Source: Candidatus Methanofastidiosia archaeon (GTDB lineage Archaea > Methanobacteriota_B > Thermococci > Methanofastidiosales > NM3). From it: DNA of 14,815 nt. A program made the translations under genes and the position numbers. Shown here one piece after another: positions 1 to 6,380 of this stretch (its first letter is position 1; each line of letters starts with the position of its first letter). The stretch spans positions 1 through 14,815 of the forward strand of contig JAHKLV010000157.1 of NCBI GenBank assembly GCA_020854925.1, given 5' to 3'. The notes beneath the pieces are model-generated. The model worked only from the letters and a program-made list of their open reading frames with translations. It was not told the DNA's origin and made no database searches.

Positions 1-1157
1 ACCTCCATGAGCGCTTCACGAAGGCGGGTCATAGATGCTTCGGAGAGCGGATGGCCGTCAGAGGTGACGATGGTACGTACCGGCAGGCCTTCCACCACCC
101 CGCACTCGTTTTCGGGAAGATGTGCTATGACGATAGGTTCCGGCACCTTGTCAAGGAGGCTGCACAACATGGTGCGGGCACGTGCCACCTCCTCGTGGGT
201 CCATGTCCCCGTGACCACAATGTCGTAGTCGATGAGCGTTTCGAGCTCACGGGGTACGATACCGTAGGGAGAGGTGACAATAAGCTGTGTCAGAGAGGCG
301 TACGGGCGCTTGCCGAGGGCGCTTTTCATGAGGGCGATGAACCTTCGGTGGCTTTGCGAGGTGCTGTACGGTTTTCTGGCCGAGCAGGGAAGGAGCACAA
401 CGATGGGGGAGGGGGGCGTATAGCGTGCGGTAACATCGTGTTCCCAGCGTACGATGGATGGGCGCCAGAAGGCGTCACGAGATATGCAGAGCTGTCGCTC
501 CTGTGGTGTGGCGACATACTGCTCCCATGAAGAAAAGAAGTCAAGGTACAGGAGATTGAGCAGCGTCTTAGCCCTCAGGGAGGCGCAACTGGCCATTTCG
601 ACATACTGTGGCGTGGGATTGTCGAGAAAGGCAGCAAGCGCTTCCTGATGCCTATCTGATTCGGGAAAGAGGTCAAATCCCGCCGAGGCGAGCACCGGTA
701 TTTCTTCCGGTGTGCATTCTACATAGCAAAGCGCCCCCGGGTGGGCGCTGCGCACGGAAAAGAATGCGGAAAGGAGCGAGCGCTCGGAAGCTGCTGGAAA
801 GAGGAATACGTCTGACGGGGGGAGCGATGACACAAACGGGTCATCATATTCGCTGTGGCCGGAAAGGTACACGGGTGTGACACCCCCCTCCCCACCCAAT
901 GACGCATTTTTTTTCTGGATGCGTCGGGCGACCTCGGGGGGCGTTCCTCTCACCACGCGCAGATAGGTGGTCGCACCCATATCCGATGCTTTCCTCACGT
1001 GGTCTCTTAGGGGGTATGAGAGCGGTTTTGAGGCTGTGATATCCCCCATGTGTATGGTGTCCCGTTCCATACGGGCATGGCAGGGGAGGGAAACCTTCGA
1101 ATCCCCGTGTATGAAGTACCCTCTGCGGTATCCGTCCATGTGCGTAATCTCAATCAT
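1..1157 (-). CDS. arcS: Archaeosine synthase alpha subunit-like protein (partial, 3' end beyond the window)
   Basis: The minus strand is open from an ATG at 1155-1157 through to the left edge (385 codons seen, no stop). At residues 257-270 it has PCSARKPYSTSQSH, which fits the ArcS signature PC-x3-KPY-x2-S-x2-H exactly. Family knowledge: ArcS acts on preQ0 placed at position 15 of archaeal tRNAs and is needed to make archaeosine. About 256 residues precede the motif; this part would correspond to a reduced TGT-like domain, shorter than in fused ArcS/TgtA2 proteins such as that of Methanocaldococcus. A single Cys cluster near residue 191 does not form the usual TGT zinc site. The start is supported by a TATA box at 1182-1188 that would place the transcript start within a few bases of the ATG. 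The gene is divergent from pan. The C-terminal part and any PUA domain are outside the window. The family call is firm; the exact role of the shortened N-terminus is inference. Confidence 0.85.
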   Translation of the reverse strand, partial: MIEITHMDGYRRGYFIHGDSKVSLPCHARMERDTIHMGDITASKPLSYPLRDHVRKASDMGATTYLRVVRGTPPEVARRIQKKNASLGGEGGVTPVYLSGHSEYDDPFVSSLPPSDVFLFPAASERSLLSAFFSVRSAHPGALCYVECTPEEIPVLASAGFDLFPESDRHQEALAAFLDNPTPQYVEMASCASLRAKTLLNLLYLDFFSSWEQYVATPQERQLCISRDAFWRPSIVRWEHDVTARYTPPSPIVVLLPCSARKPYSTSQSHRRFIALMKSALGKRPYASLTQLIVTSPYGIVPRELETLIDYDIVVTGTWTHEEVARARTMLCSLLDKVPEPIVIAHLPENECGVVEGLPVRTIVTSDGHPLSEASMTRLREALME

Positions 1158-1181
1158 TGGTCAGCCTTTTCTGCAACCCCC

Positions 1182-1188
1182 TATAAAT
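1182..1188 (-). promoter_or_regulatory. TATA box for arcS
   Basis: Read on the minus strand this is ATTTATA. Its centre is about 28 bases before the ATG at 1157, so transcription would begin at or just before the start codon and give a leaderless or nearly leaderless message. This is inferred from the usual TATA-to-start distance in archaea. Confidence 0.5.
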
Positions 1189-1246
1189 GCATGTCGGAAC
1201 ATAGTGCACGAATCGCGTATCATCCCTTCGCGGGAAGATACAAAGG

Positions 1247-1254
1247 TTTAAATA
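1247..1254 (+). promoter_or_regulatory. TATA box for pan
   Basis: TTTAAATA preceded by AAAGG, which resembles a BRE. The predicted transcript start is near 1276, leaving a leader of roughly 40 bases before the GTG start of pan. It lies about 60 bases from the divergent arcS TATA box. Confidence 0.5.
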
Positions 1255-1314
1255 ATATTTTACGGAAGGTACGGTCAGGCAGAAGACCAATTCTGCCATA
1301 TCTGTGGTGGTTAC

Positions 1315-2505
1315 GTGGGCGAATCGGCAAGCATTGACTATTATCATCAGCCAGATGACAGTGCCCAGGTTCAGAACCTGCTCAAGAAGATAAAGTACCT
1401 CGAGGTCCAGAAACAGAATTCCGAGTCCGAGAAGGTACGGCTCCAGCGCGAGCTTGAAGCGATGCGCAAGGAGCTTGAGCGCCTCCGTGCCCCGCCGCTC
1501 ATCACGGCCACGGTCATGGACCGTCTCTCCGACGGGCGTGCCGTGGTGAAAAGCTCTTCGGGCCCCCATTTTGTCGTGGGTGTCTCACAGCTTATCGACA
1601 TGGAAGACATACTCCCGGGGACACTTGTGGCCCTCAATCAGCGCACGCTCTCCATACTTGAGGTTCTTCCCACCTCGAAGGACCCCTTCGTATCCGGCCT
1701 TGAGGTGGTGGAGTGCCCTTCGACGACCTTCCAGGACATCGGCGGCCTTGACGACCAGATTGCCGAGATACGGGAAATGGTCGAGCTTCCCCTCCTGCAT
1801 CCAGAACTCTTCGAATCTGTGGGCATAGAACCTCCGAATGGCGTTCTGCTCTACGGCCCCCCCGGTAACGGAAAGACCCAGCTGGCAAAGGCTGTTGCAC
1901 GAGAGACGTCTTCAACGTTTATCAAGGTGGCAGCGTCGGAATTTGTGCGTAAGTATATCGGCGAGGGCGCACGACTCGTGCGGGAGACATTCAAGCTTGC
2001 CAAGGAGAAGGCGCCTGCCGTCATCTTTATCGATGAGCTTGACGCCATTGGTGCTGCGCGAACGGAGTCAAGCGTATCGGGCGACCGCGAGGTGCAGCGC
2101 ACGCTCATGCAGCTCCTCTATGAGCTGGACGGCTTCGAGAAGCGGGAGGATATCAAGATCCTCGCCGCAACAAACAGGCCGGATATTCTGGACAGTGCCT
2201 TGCTGCGCCCCGGACGATTCGATCGTCTTGTGGAGATACCGCTCCCTACACGGGTAGGGCGGAAGTCTATTTTCCTCATTCATACCGCAAGGATGCACCT
2301 CAAGCGCGTGGATATTGACAGCATCGTCGACGTGACCGACGGCGCCTCCGGGGCACAGATAAAGGCAATCTGCACCGAGGCGGGCATGTTTGCCGTAAGG
2401 GAACGCCGCACACACGTCACGCAAAGGGATTTTGATGCAGCCGTCAAGAAGGTCTTCCAGGCAGGTCCTGTCGATGCCGCCGACCATACCGGCATATTCA
2501 GGTAA
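1315..2505 (+). CDS. pan: Proteasome-activating nucleotidase (AAA+ ATPase)
   Basis: PAN forms a hexameric ATPase ring that unfolds substrates and feeds them into the archaeal 20S proteasome; it is the relative of eukaryotic Rpt subunits. The 396 residues show, in order, a coiled coil (about 18-58), a Pro-Pro pair at 60-61, an OB-fold region (62-120), Walker A GPPGNGKT (181-188), a pore-loop region KYIGEGA (213-219), Walker B ending IDELDA (239-244), a sensor Asn in ATNRPD (N287), and arginine fingers in RPGRFD (R298, R301). Length is close to the family norm. Two departures are visible: Asn replaces the usual Thr in Walker A, and the last residues are I-F-R rather than the hydrophobic-Tyr-X proteasome-docking tail. 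The GTG start at 1315 follows GGTGGT and is the first usual start in the frame, although the frame stays open upstream without a canonical start. No other pan is seen, so whether a paralogue exists elsewhere is unknown. Confidence 0.95.
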   Translation: MGESASIDYYHQPDDSAQVQNLLKKIKYLEVQKQNSESEKVRLQRELEAMRKELERLRAPPLITATVMDRLSDGRAVVKSSSGPHFVVGVSQLIDMEDILPGTLVALNQRTLSILEVLPTSKDPFVSGLEVVECPSTTFQDIGGLDDQIAEIREMVELPLLHPELFESVGIEPPNGVLLYGPPGNGKTQLAKAVARETSSTFIKVAASEFVRKYIGEGARLVRETFKLAKEKAPAVIFIDELDAIGAARTESSVSGDREVQRTLMQLLYELDGFEKREDIKILAATNRPDILDSALLRPGRFDRLVEIPLPTRVGRKSIFLIHTARMHLKRVDIDSIVDVTDGASGAQIKAICTEAGMFAVRERRTHVTQRDFDAAVKKVFQAGPVDAADHTGIFR

Positions 2506-2506
2506 C

Positions 2507-2514
2507 CTTTTAAA
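2507..2514 (+). promoter_or_regulatory. Possible TATA box for the lipoprotein gene
   Basis: CTTTTAAA just after the pan stop codon, about 27 bases before the ATG at 2537. It suggests separate, nearly leaderless transcription of the lipoprotein gene, although read-through from pan is also possible. Confidence 0.35.
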
Positions 2515-2536
2515 CCAATCCATTGCAGGGATACTG

Positions 2537-2950
2537 ATGAATCGTAGATCTTTCGCACTTATCATGGTATGTTCTTGCATCCTTTTCTCAGGATGCATCA
2601 CGGGAAGCGAGGAGGACAATGCTAAGGATGTTGTACGCGACTATTATTCCGCCTACAACAGCCGTGATGCTACAGCAACCGTATCCTTGTTCGCATCATC
2701 GGTTATCGATGGTGCGGGGGGGAAGGATACATTCAAGGAGAATCTTGCATCCGTTTTCGATGCGGCCGACCAGTCTGCGCTCCAGCTCAAGATTGTCCGA
2801 TTCCTCAATGTGCGTATCTCTGACGATACCGCCTTTGTGAACTTTGACGTGCGGCTTACTGACGTTGACCGTGACCAAGAGTCTAATGTCACCTTCAAAC
2901 TTGTGAAGGAAAGCGGCAAATGGAAGATTCTTGAGATGAAGGAAACATAG
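2537..2950 (+). CDS. Predicted lipoprotein with an NTF2/SnoaL-like domain
   Basis: The 137-residue protein starts with two Arg, a hydrophobic stretch (residues 6-18) and a lipobox LFSGC (16-20), so Cys20 is the likely lipid anchor and the rest would face outside the membrane. The mature part begins with an alpha-helical segment (DVVRDYYSAYNSRD) and ends with beta strands and a KWKILEM segment. This pattern is typical of small NTF2-like proteins (DUF4878-type), which have an open pocket but no general catalytic signature. I chose the ATG at 2537, not an in-frame start 35 codons upstream, because the latter overlaps the end of pan and would bury the signal peptide. The next gene converges from the other strand six bases beyond the stop. 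The ligand is unknown; the NTF2-like call is by eye. Confidence 0.75.
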   Translation: MNRRSFALIMVCSCILFSGCITGSEEDNAKDVVRDYYSAYNSRDATATVSLFASSVIDGAGGKDTFKENLASVFDAADQSALQLKIVRFLNVRISDDTAFVNFDVRLTDVDRDQESNVTFKLVKESGKWKILEMKET

Positions 2951-2956
2951 TGTCCC

Positions 2957-4372
2957 TCATCCTTGTGAGTGCTTTTGTCTCCATGCTCCATGACTGCACA
3001 GTGCACCCATGGCCCTGACGGCGCGTTCCGGTGTTTGGTAGCATGGAAGCCCTGCCGCCTCGAGCTCTTCTACTCTCCTTTGCGTGTAGGTGCCTCCCGC
3101 CGCCACAACGACTACCGGTTTTGTTCCCTGTTGAAGGAGGGCTACCGCCCTTTCCACGGCATCGTCACCCAAGGTCGGGACCTGGAAGAGGAAGATAAGC
3201 ACGATAGCGTCTACGTTCTCGTCATCAAGCACGGCGCGCAGCGCTATCTCGTAGCGCTCAATGTCGGCATCACCCGTCAAGTCAATAGGATTTTTCACGG
3301 TGCAATACGGGGGAAACGATGCCCGCATGTGTTCCTTTGTATGCTCTTGGAGCGGCGCGAGAACGAGCCCCCAGTCCTCGAGTGCGTCTGCCGCCATAAC
3401 GCCCGAGCCACCGCCGTCGGTGATGATGGCGATACGGGCACCTGAGGGGAGCGGTTGCCACAAAAATGCCTTTGAAACGTCAAATAGCTCTTCGGAGGAG
3501 TAGGTGCGTATGATGCCCGATTGTTTGAACGCCGTGTCGTAGACACGGTCAGAACCCGCAAGGCTCCCCGTGTGCGAAGCGGCTGCCGCCGCCCCTGCAC
3601 GCGAACGCCCTGCCTTGAGGATGACGATGGGCGTCTTTTTCGTAGCCTCCCTGGCGGCTTTCATAAACATCCTCCCGTACTCAAGGCCTTCCATGTAGAT
3701 AGTGATGACGCGGGTCTCGTCATCCTCTGAAAGATAGGTTATGAGGTCCGAATAGTTGACATCAATCTTGTTGCCGAAGCTGACAACCTTGCTTACGCCG
3801 AGCCCCACGGCGGCAAACCAGTCAAGCACCGCCGATACGAAGGCACCGGACTGGGAGATAAGGCCGATATGCCCCGCGGGCGGGCGCCCCATCTTTTCTT
3901 TTGGGAGAAATACCGTGTCTACGCCCGTGGCTGGTACATAGATGCCGACACAGTTCGGTCCGATGACCCTGATGTCCGATTCGTTGATAATGGTGCGGAG
4001 CTCCTGCTCACGTTCGACCTCCCCCACCTCTGAGAATCCTCCCGTTATGATGACGCATGCAGGAATGCCCTTTTCCACACATTCCCTCATGACGGGATTG
4101 ACGGCACGGGCGGGAATAACGATGACCGCGAGGTCGACGTCGCCGGGTATGTCCCGGACGGAGCGGTACGCCTTCACCCCCTGTATTTCCTCAGATGAGA
4201 CGCTTACTGGATAGACATCCCCTGCAAAGGGGCCGTGGTAAAAGAGTGAGAACGTGACATTGCCCAAGGAGTCCTTCTTGTTGGAAGCACCGATGACCGC
4301 TACGGAGCGGGGATGGAAAAACGCATCGAGATGCTCTGTATGGCTGCTGTCTTCCTCCCGATTCATATTCAT
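2957..4372 (-). CDS. ADP-forming acyl-CoA synthetase (acetate-CoA ligase), alpha subunit
   Basis: The 471 residues match the alpha subunit of NDP-forming acyl-CoA synthetases, which interconvert acyl-CoA, ADP and phosphate with acid, CoA and ATP. A CoA-binding Rossmann domain opens with SVAVIGAS (23-30). Two succinyl-CoA-ligase-like domains follow, with LISQSGAFVSAVLDW at about 171-185. SHTGSLAGSD has the His expected to be phosphorylated at about residue 267, and a Glu in YMEGL at about 228. Their spacing of 39 matches Glu218/His257 of the Pyrococcus furiosus enzyme. The ATP-grasp beta subunit is neither fused nor next to it, since both neighbours are on the other strand. A beta subunit must be encoded elsewhere if the enzyme is complete. 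The start at 4372 is supported by a TATA box about 21 bases upstream; a second in-frame ATG lies two codons further in. The acid substrate cannot be told from sequence. Confidence 0.9.
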   Translation of the reverse strand: MNMNREEDSSHTEHLDAFFHPRSVAVIGASNKKDSLGNVTFSLFYHGPFAGDVYPVSVSSEEIQGVKAYRSVRDIPGDVDLAVIVIPARAVNPVMRECVEKGIPACVIITGGFSEVGEVEREQELRTIINESDIRVIGPNCVGIYVPATGVDTVFLPKEKMGRPPAGHIGLISQSGAFVSAVLDWFAAVGLGVSKVVSFGNKIDVNYSDLITYLSEDDETRVITIYMEGLEYGRMFMKAAREATKKTPIVILKAGRSRAGAAAAASHTGSLAGSDRVYDTAFKQSGIIRTYSSEELFDVSKAFLWQPLPSGARIAIITDGGGSGVMAADALEDWGLVLAPLQEHTKEHMRASFPPYCTVKNPIDLTGDADIERYEIALRAVLDDENVDAIVLIFLFQVPTLGDDAVERAVALLQQGTKPVVVVAAGGTYTQRRVEELEAAGLPCYQTPERAVRAMGALCSHGAWRQKHSQG

Positions 4373-4388
4373 TCATAGCCATTTTTCG

Positions 4389-4398
4389 TTTTTATAAT
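4389..4398 (-). promoter_or_regulatory. TATA box for the acyl-CoA synthetase alpha gene
   Basis: Read on the minus strand, ATTATAAAAA in an AT-rich spacer, centred about 22 bases before the ATG at 4372. It implies a leaderless or very short-leader transcript. Confidence 0.5.
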
Positions 4399-4556
4399 TT
4401 TCCTCTTTGTTCTTTGTTGTGCAAAAGAAAAATGATTCTTTTGTTTTTTTCATATATTTTATATTTTTTACCACATTTTGTTATTTTTTGGAATAATATC
4501 ACTGTATAGGGTACTCCGTAACGCCCTAAGGCCATCGGGAACCCTGCCTTGGAAAG

Positions 4557-4565
4557 GTATATATG
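4557..4565 (+). promoter_or_regulatory. TATA box for the TraB-family gene
   Basis: GTATATATG preceded by AAAG (BRE-like). The predicted transcript start is near 4585-4590, upstream of both candidate in-frame starts (4607 and 4631). Confidence 0.45.
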
Positions 4566-4630
4566 TCTATGGCCAGAGCTGGTATCATGGGAGAACACAG
4601 AACGGTATGCAGTCGAGGGGGCGCGTCCAG

Positions 4631-5344
4631 ATGAGAAAACTCCTGGCCTATGGACAGCATACCATCATCATTATCGGCACGGGGCACGTGTTTTCCGCCA
4701 GCATCCGTGAGGTGGAGGGCACCATCGCGGGTGTAGCACCCGCGGCGGTGTGTGTTGAGCTTGACCCCGAACGGTATCAGGCTCTGTTATCGGGGGAACG
4801 GGCGACATTTTGGGACCTTTTTCGTGCGCGGGGTCTTGGATTTGCCCTCTTTAGCAGTATCATGTCCGGTATCCAGGGCCAGATAGGCCAGGATTTCGGC
4901 GTCATGCCCGGCTCGGACATGCTTGCAGCCGTCACCGCAGCTGAGCAGGCTCGGTCACCGGTCTTTTTTGTCGACAGGAATGTGGGTGTCACCATCGCTC
5001 GGCTTGTACAAGGCATGCCAAAAAGGGAAATGGCCAAGATGCTCGGAGGGGCGCTCCTCTCTCTCCTGCCCTTCAAGAAGACGGTGTCTGAGGCGGAGTT
5101 TGACGAACGATTCGTTTCGTCTATCCTGGAGGAATTTAAGGCCTACTCCCCCACGGCCTACCGCGTGCTTATCGAGGAGCGAAACGCGCACATGGGAAGG
5201 GCCATCGTCGGAGTGGCATCACGATTCTCGGAGCCCGTCACGCTTGTCGTCGTCGTGGGTGCCGGCCACCTGCCTGGACTGCATGAGTGGCTTACCGGTC
5301 ATGCCCCTGTAGAACGGGGCGCCGAACAACACCCTTCTTCATGA
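4631..5344 (+). CDS. TraB/PrgY (GumN/Tiki-like) family protein
   Basis: The protein carries the landmarks of the TraB/PrgY/GumN/Tiki fold: a first GxxH in IIGTGHVFS (about residues 14-22), a Glu-Leu-Asp in CVELDPERY, an ERNAHMG segment, and a second GxxH in VVGAGHLPG near the C-terminus. In this family these conserved Gly-x-x-His, Glu and Arg/Asn positions form a metal-dependent active site in Tiki-type proteases; the prokaryotic TraB/PrgY members act on peptide pheromones in enterococci, and archaeal functions are unknown. At about 237 residues it lacks the C-terminal membrane region found in longer archaeal TraB proteins, so it looks soluble. I chose ATG 4631 because GAGGGGG lies about 10 bases upstream; ATG 4607, eight codons earlier in frame, is a reasonable alternative. 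The frame upstream of 4607 overlaps the promoter and is probably untranslated. Confidence 0.8.
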   Translation: MRKLLAYGQHTIIIIGTGHVFSASIREVEGTIAGVAPAAVCVELDPERYQALLSGERATFWDLFRARGLGFALFSSIMSGIQGQIGQDFGVMPGSDMLAAVTAAEQARSPVFFVDRNVGVTIARLVQGMPKREMAKMLGGALLSLLPFKKTVSEAEFDERFVSSILEEFKAYSPTAYRVLIEERNAHMGRAIVGVASRFSEPVTLVVVVGAGHLPGLHEWLTGHAPVERGAEQHPSS

Positions 5345-5381
5345 GGCATGCATCAAAGCGATATTATTATCTACTGTAACG

Positions 5382-5390
5382 TTTATAAAT
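5382..5390 (+). promoter_or_regulatory. TATA box upstream of yhbY
   Basis: TTTATAAAT preceded by AACG. The predicted transcript start is near 5412, about 48 bases before the yhbY ATG, so this gene would have a real leader. A 13-codon open frame begins at 5414, almost exactly at the predicted start. Confidence 0.55.
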
Positions 5391-5459
5391 GGTGACAGAA
5401 CGTAAGCTACGGAATGCCTTCGCCTCCGTGGGGATGTCTGCACTCCTGGTTGTGATCAT

Positions 5460-5717
5460 ATGCTTACCAAACAGAGGAAAAAGGAACTGATGGCGCAGAT
5501 GGGCCCCCAGACGCCCAGTGTCATCATAGGAAAAAATGGTGTCACCGATGCCATTTTAGAGGAAATAAAAAACCAGCTGGCTTCAAAAAAGATAGTAAAG
5601 GTCTCGCTGCCCCAAAATGCCGAAAAAAAGGAGGAAGTCGTAGAGGTCATCTGCACCTTCACTAATTCCACCTGCATCGACCTCCGCGGGAGAAAAGTAA
5701 TATTATACCGTGAATGA
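5460..5717 (+). CDS. YhbY/CRM-domain RNA-binding protein
   Basis: The 85-residue protein is a single CRM (YhbY) domain, the fold that binds pre-ribosomal RNA in bacteria and archaea and group II introns in plant organelles. Visible landmarks are the N-terminal helix rich in Lys/Arg, the GxxG-type loop in IIGKNGVTDAILEEI (about 23-37), a following basic helix-strand (ASKKIVKVSLP), and the closing strand DLRGRKVILYRE, which corresponds to the family's G-x-x-x-x-L-Y/F-R ending. The length is right for a stand-alone domain. The ATG at 5460 is preceded by GGTTGTGAT, similar to an extended Shine-Dalgarno sequence. A role in large-subunit assembly is inferred from bacterial YhbY and from the ribosomal block that follows about 200 bases downstream. 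Confidence 0.88.
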   Translation: MLTKQRKKELMAQMGPQTPSVIIGKNGVTDAILEEIKNQLASKKIVKVSLPQNAEKKEEVVEVICTFTNSTCIDLRGRKVILYRE

Positions 5718-5763
5718 ACGAATGAGGGCACGCTCTCTGTTATCTTTAAGGCAGCAACCACAA

Positions 5764-5773
5764 GGTTTATAAA
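5764..5773 (+). promoter_or_regulatory. Extra TATA box with no assigned gene
   Basis: GGTTTATAAA resembles the yhbY TATA box closely. The predicted transcript start is near 5795, about 120 bases before rps19e. It could be a second, upstream promoter for the ribosomal block or could drive the 23-codon open frame at 5804. Confidence 0.45.
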
Positions 5774-5803
5774 TTGATGAAAAACACAATACACTATTCC
5801 CTT

Positions 5804-5875
5804 ATGATGTTCCATCCTTTGAAGATATTCGCGTGCCTCGGCGTCTGCGGGGGCGGTGGCGAAATATATTTATAA
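5804..5875 (+). CDS. Possible small ORF, 23 residues (uncertain)
   Basis: Two ATGs at 5804 and 5807 open a 23-codon frame ending in TAA at 5873-5875. The product begins MMFHPLKIFACLGVCGGGG and contains a CxxxC pair and a glycine run. It lies about 10 bases after the transcript start predicted for the TATA box at 5764, and its end overlaps the TATA box of rps19e. No Shine-Dalgarno sequence is seen and I recognise no family. It may be a leader peptide or a chance frame. Confidence 0.2.
   Translation: MMFHPLKIFACLGVCGGGGEIYL
5862..5875 (+). promoter_or_regulatory. TATA box for rps19e and the ribosomal block
   Basis: AAATATATTTATAA about 45-55 bases before the ATG at 5918, with a predicted start near 5895. 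The leader carries AGGTGA four bases before the ATG. Confidence 0.55.
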
Positions 5876-5917
5876 GGATGAAAAGAGGTAGAGAGATATT
5901 TGTTAACAGGTGAGACA

Positions 5918-6367
5918 ATGACAACAGTTTACGATGTTCCGGCTGAAGCGTTCATAACGAAGCTGGCCGCGGAATTGGAAGCGATTCCTGCCATGGCGCC
6001 ACCCGCGTGGGCCATGTTTGTCAAGACGGGCGTTCACAACGAGCGCCCGCCCGAGCAGGGCAACTGGTGGTATATCCGCGCCGCCTCCGTCCTGCGAAGG
6101 ATCTACATTGAGGGTCCTGTGGGCGTCATGCGCCTTCGTACCTACTATGGTGGCAAGAAGAACAGGGGTCACAAGCCGGAAAAGAAGATGCCCGGAAGCG
6201 GTGCAATCCTCCGTACCATGCTCCAGCAGTTCCAGGAGGCTGGATTTGCCGAGACTACGCCGAAGGGGCGTGTTATCTCGCCCAAGGGCATGGCCTTGCT
6301 TGACAATCTGAGCAAGGTGGTCAAGGACGAGGTCGTTGCTTCCGTACCGGAATTGAGCATTTATTAG
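5918..6367 (+). CDS. rps19e: Small ribosomal subunit protein S19e
   Basis: S19e is a small-subunit protein found in archaea and eukaryotes but not bacteria; in eukaryotes it sits on the subunit head and is needed for 18S rRNA maturation. The 149 residues carry the family hallmarks: VYDVPAEAFI at the start, PPAWAMFVKTG and WWYIRAASVLRR in the first helices, a basic YYGGKKNRGHKPEK loop, and GRVISPKGMALLDNL near the C-terminus. The ATG at 5918 follows AGGTGA at a spacing of four to five bases; an in-frame TTG 18 bases upstream lacks such a site. It heads an eight-gene same-strand block that is conserved in order across many Euryarchaeota; the next gene begins 13 bases after its stop. Confidence 0.96.
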   Translation: MTTVYDVPAEAFITKLAAELEAIPAMAPPAWAMFVKTGVHNERPPEQGNWWYIRAASVLRRIYIEGPVGVMRLRTYYGGKKNRGHKPEKKMPGSGAILRTMLQQFQEAGFAETTPKGRVISPKGMALLDNLSKVVKDEVVASVPELSIY

Positions 6368-6380
6368 GGGTTTCGATAGC

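Larger units (their letters stand above)
4377..4630. other. Divergent intergenic region, AT-rich half and structured half
   Basis: About 250 bases lie between the divergent acyl-CoA synthetase and TraB genes. Positions 4380-4500 are strongly AT-rich with T runs and hold the promoter for the left gene and possibly another for the right (CATATATTTTATATTT near 4451). Positions 4500-4555 are GC-richer and contain a possible 7-bp stem (4526-4532 with 4546-4552) just before the TATA-like GGTATATATG. I see no convincing coding frame or known RNA family here. Confidence 0.4.

Noticed and set aside
51..530. 159-residue plus-strand open frame near the left edge
   Set aside because: It lies opposite the archaeosine synthase gene, which carries a clear family motif; the translation is low in recognisable structure and has no promoter or ribosome site.
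4439..4449. T-rich run as a plus-strand terminator
   Set aside because: No plus-strand gene ends there; it lies in the divergent promoter region between two genes transcribed away from each other.
5801..5860. C-box-like ATGATG suggesting a C/D guide RNA
   Set aside because: No matching CTGA D box or terminal stem is found at the right distance.
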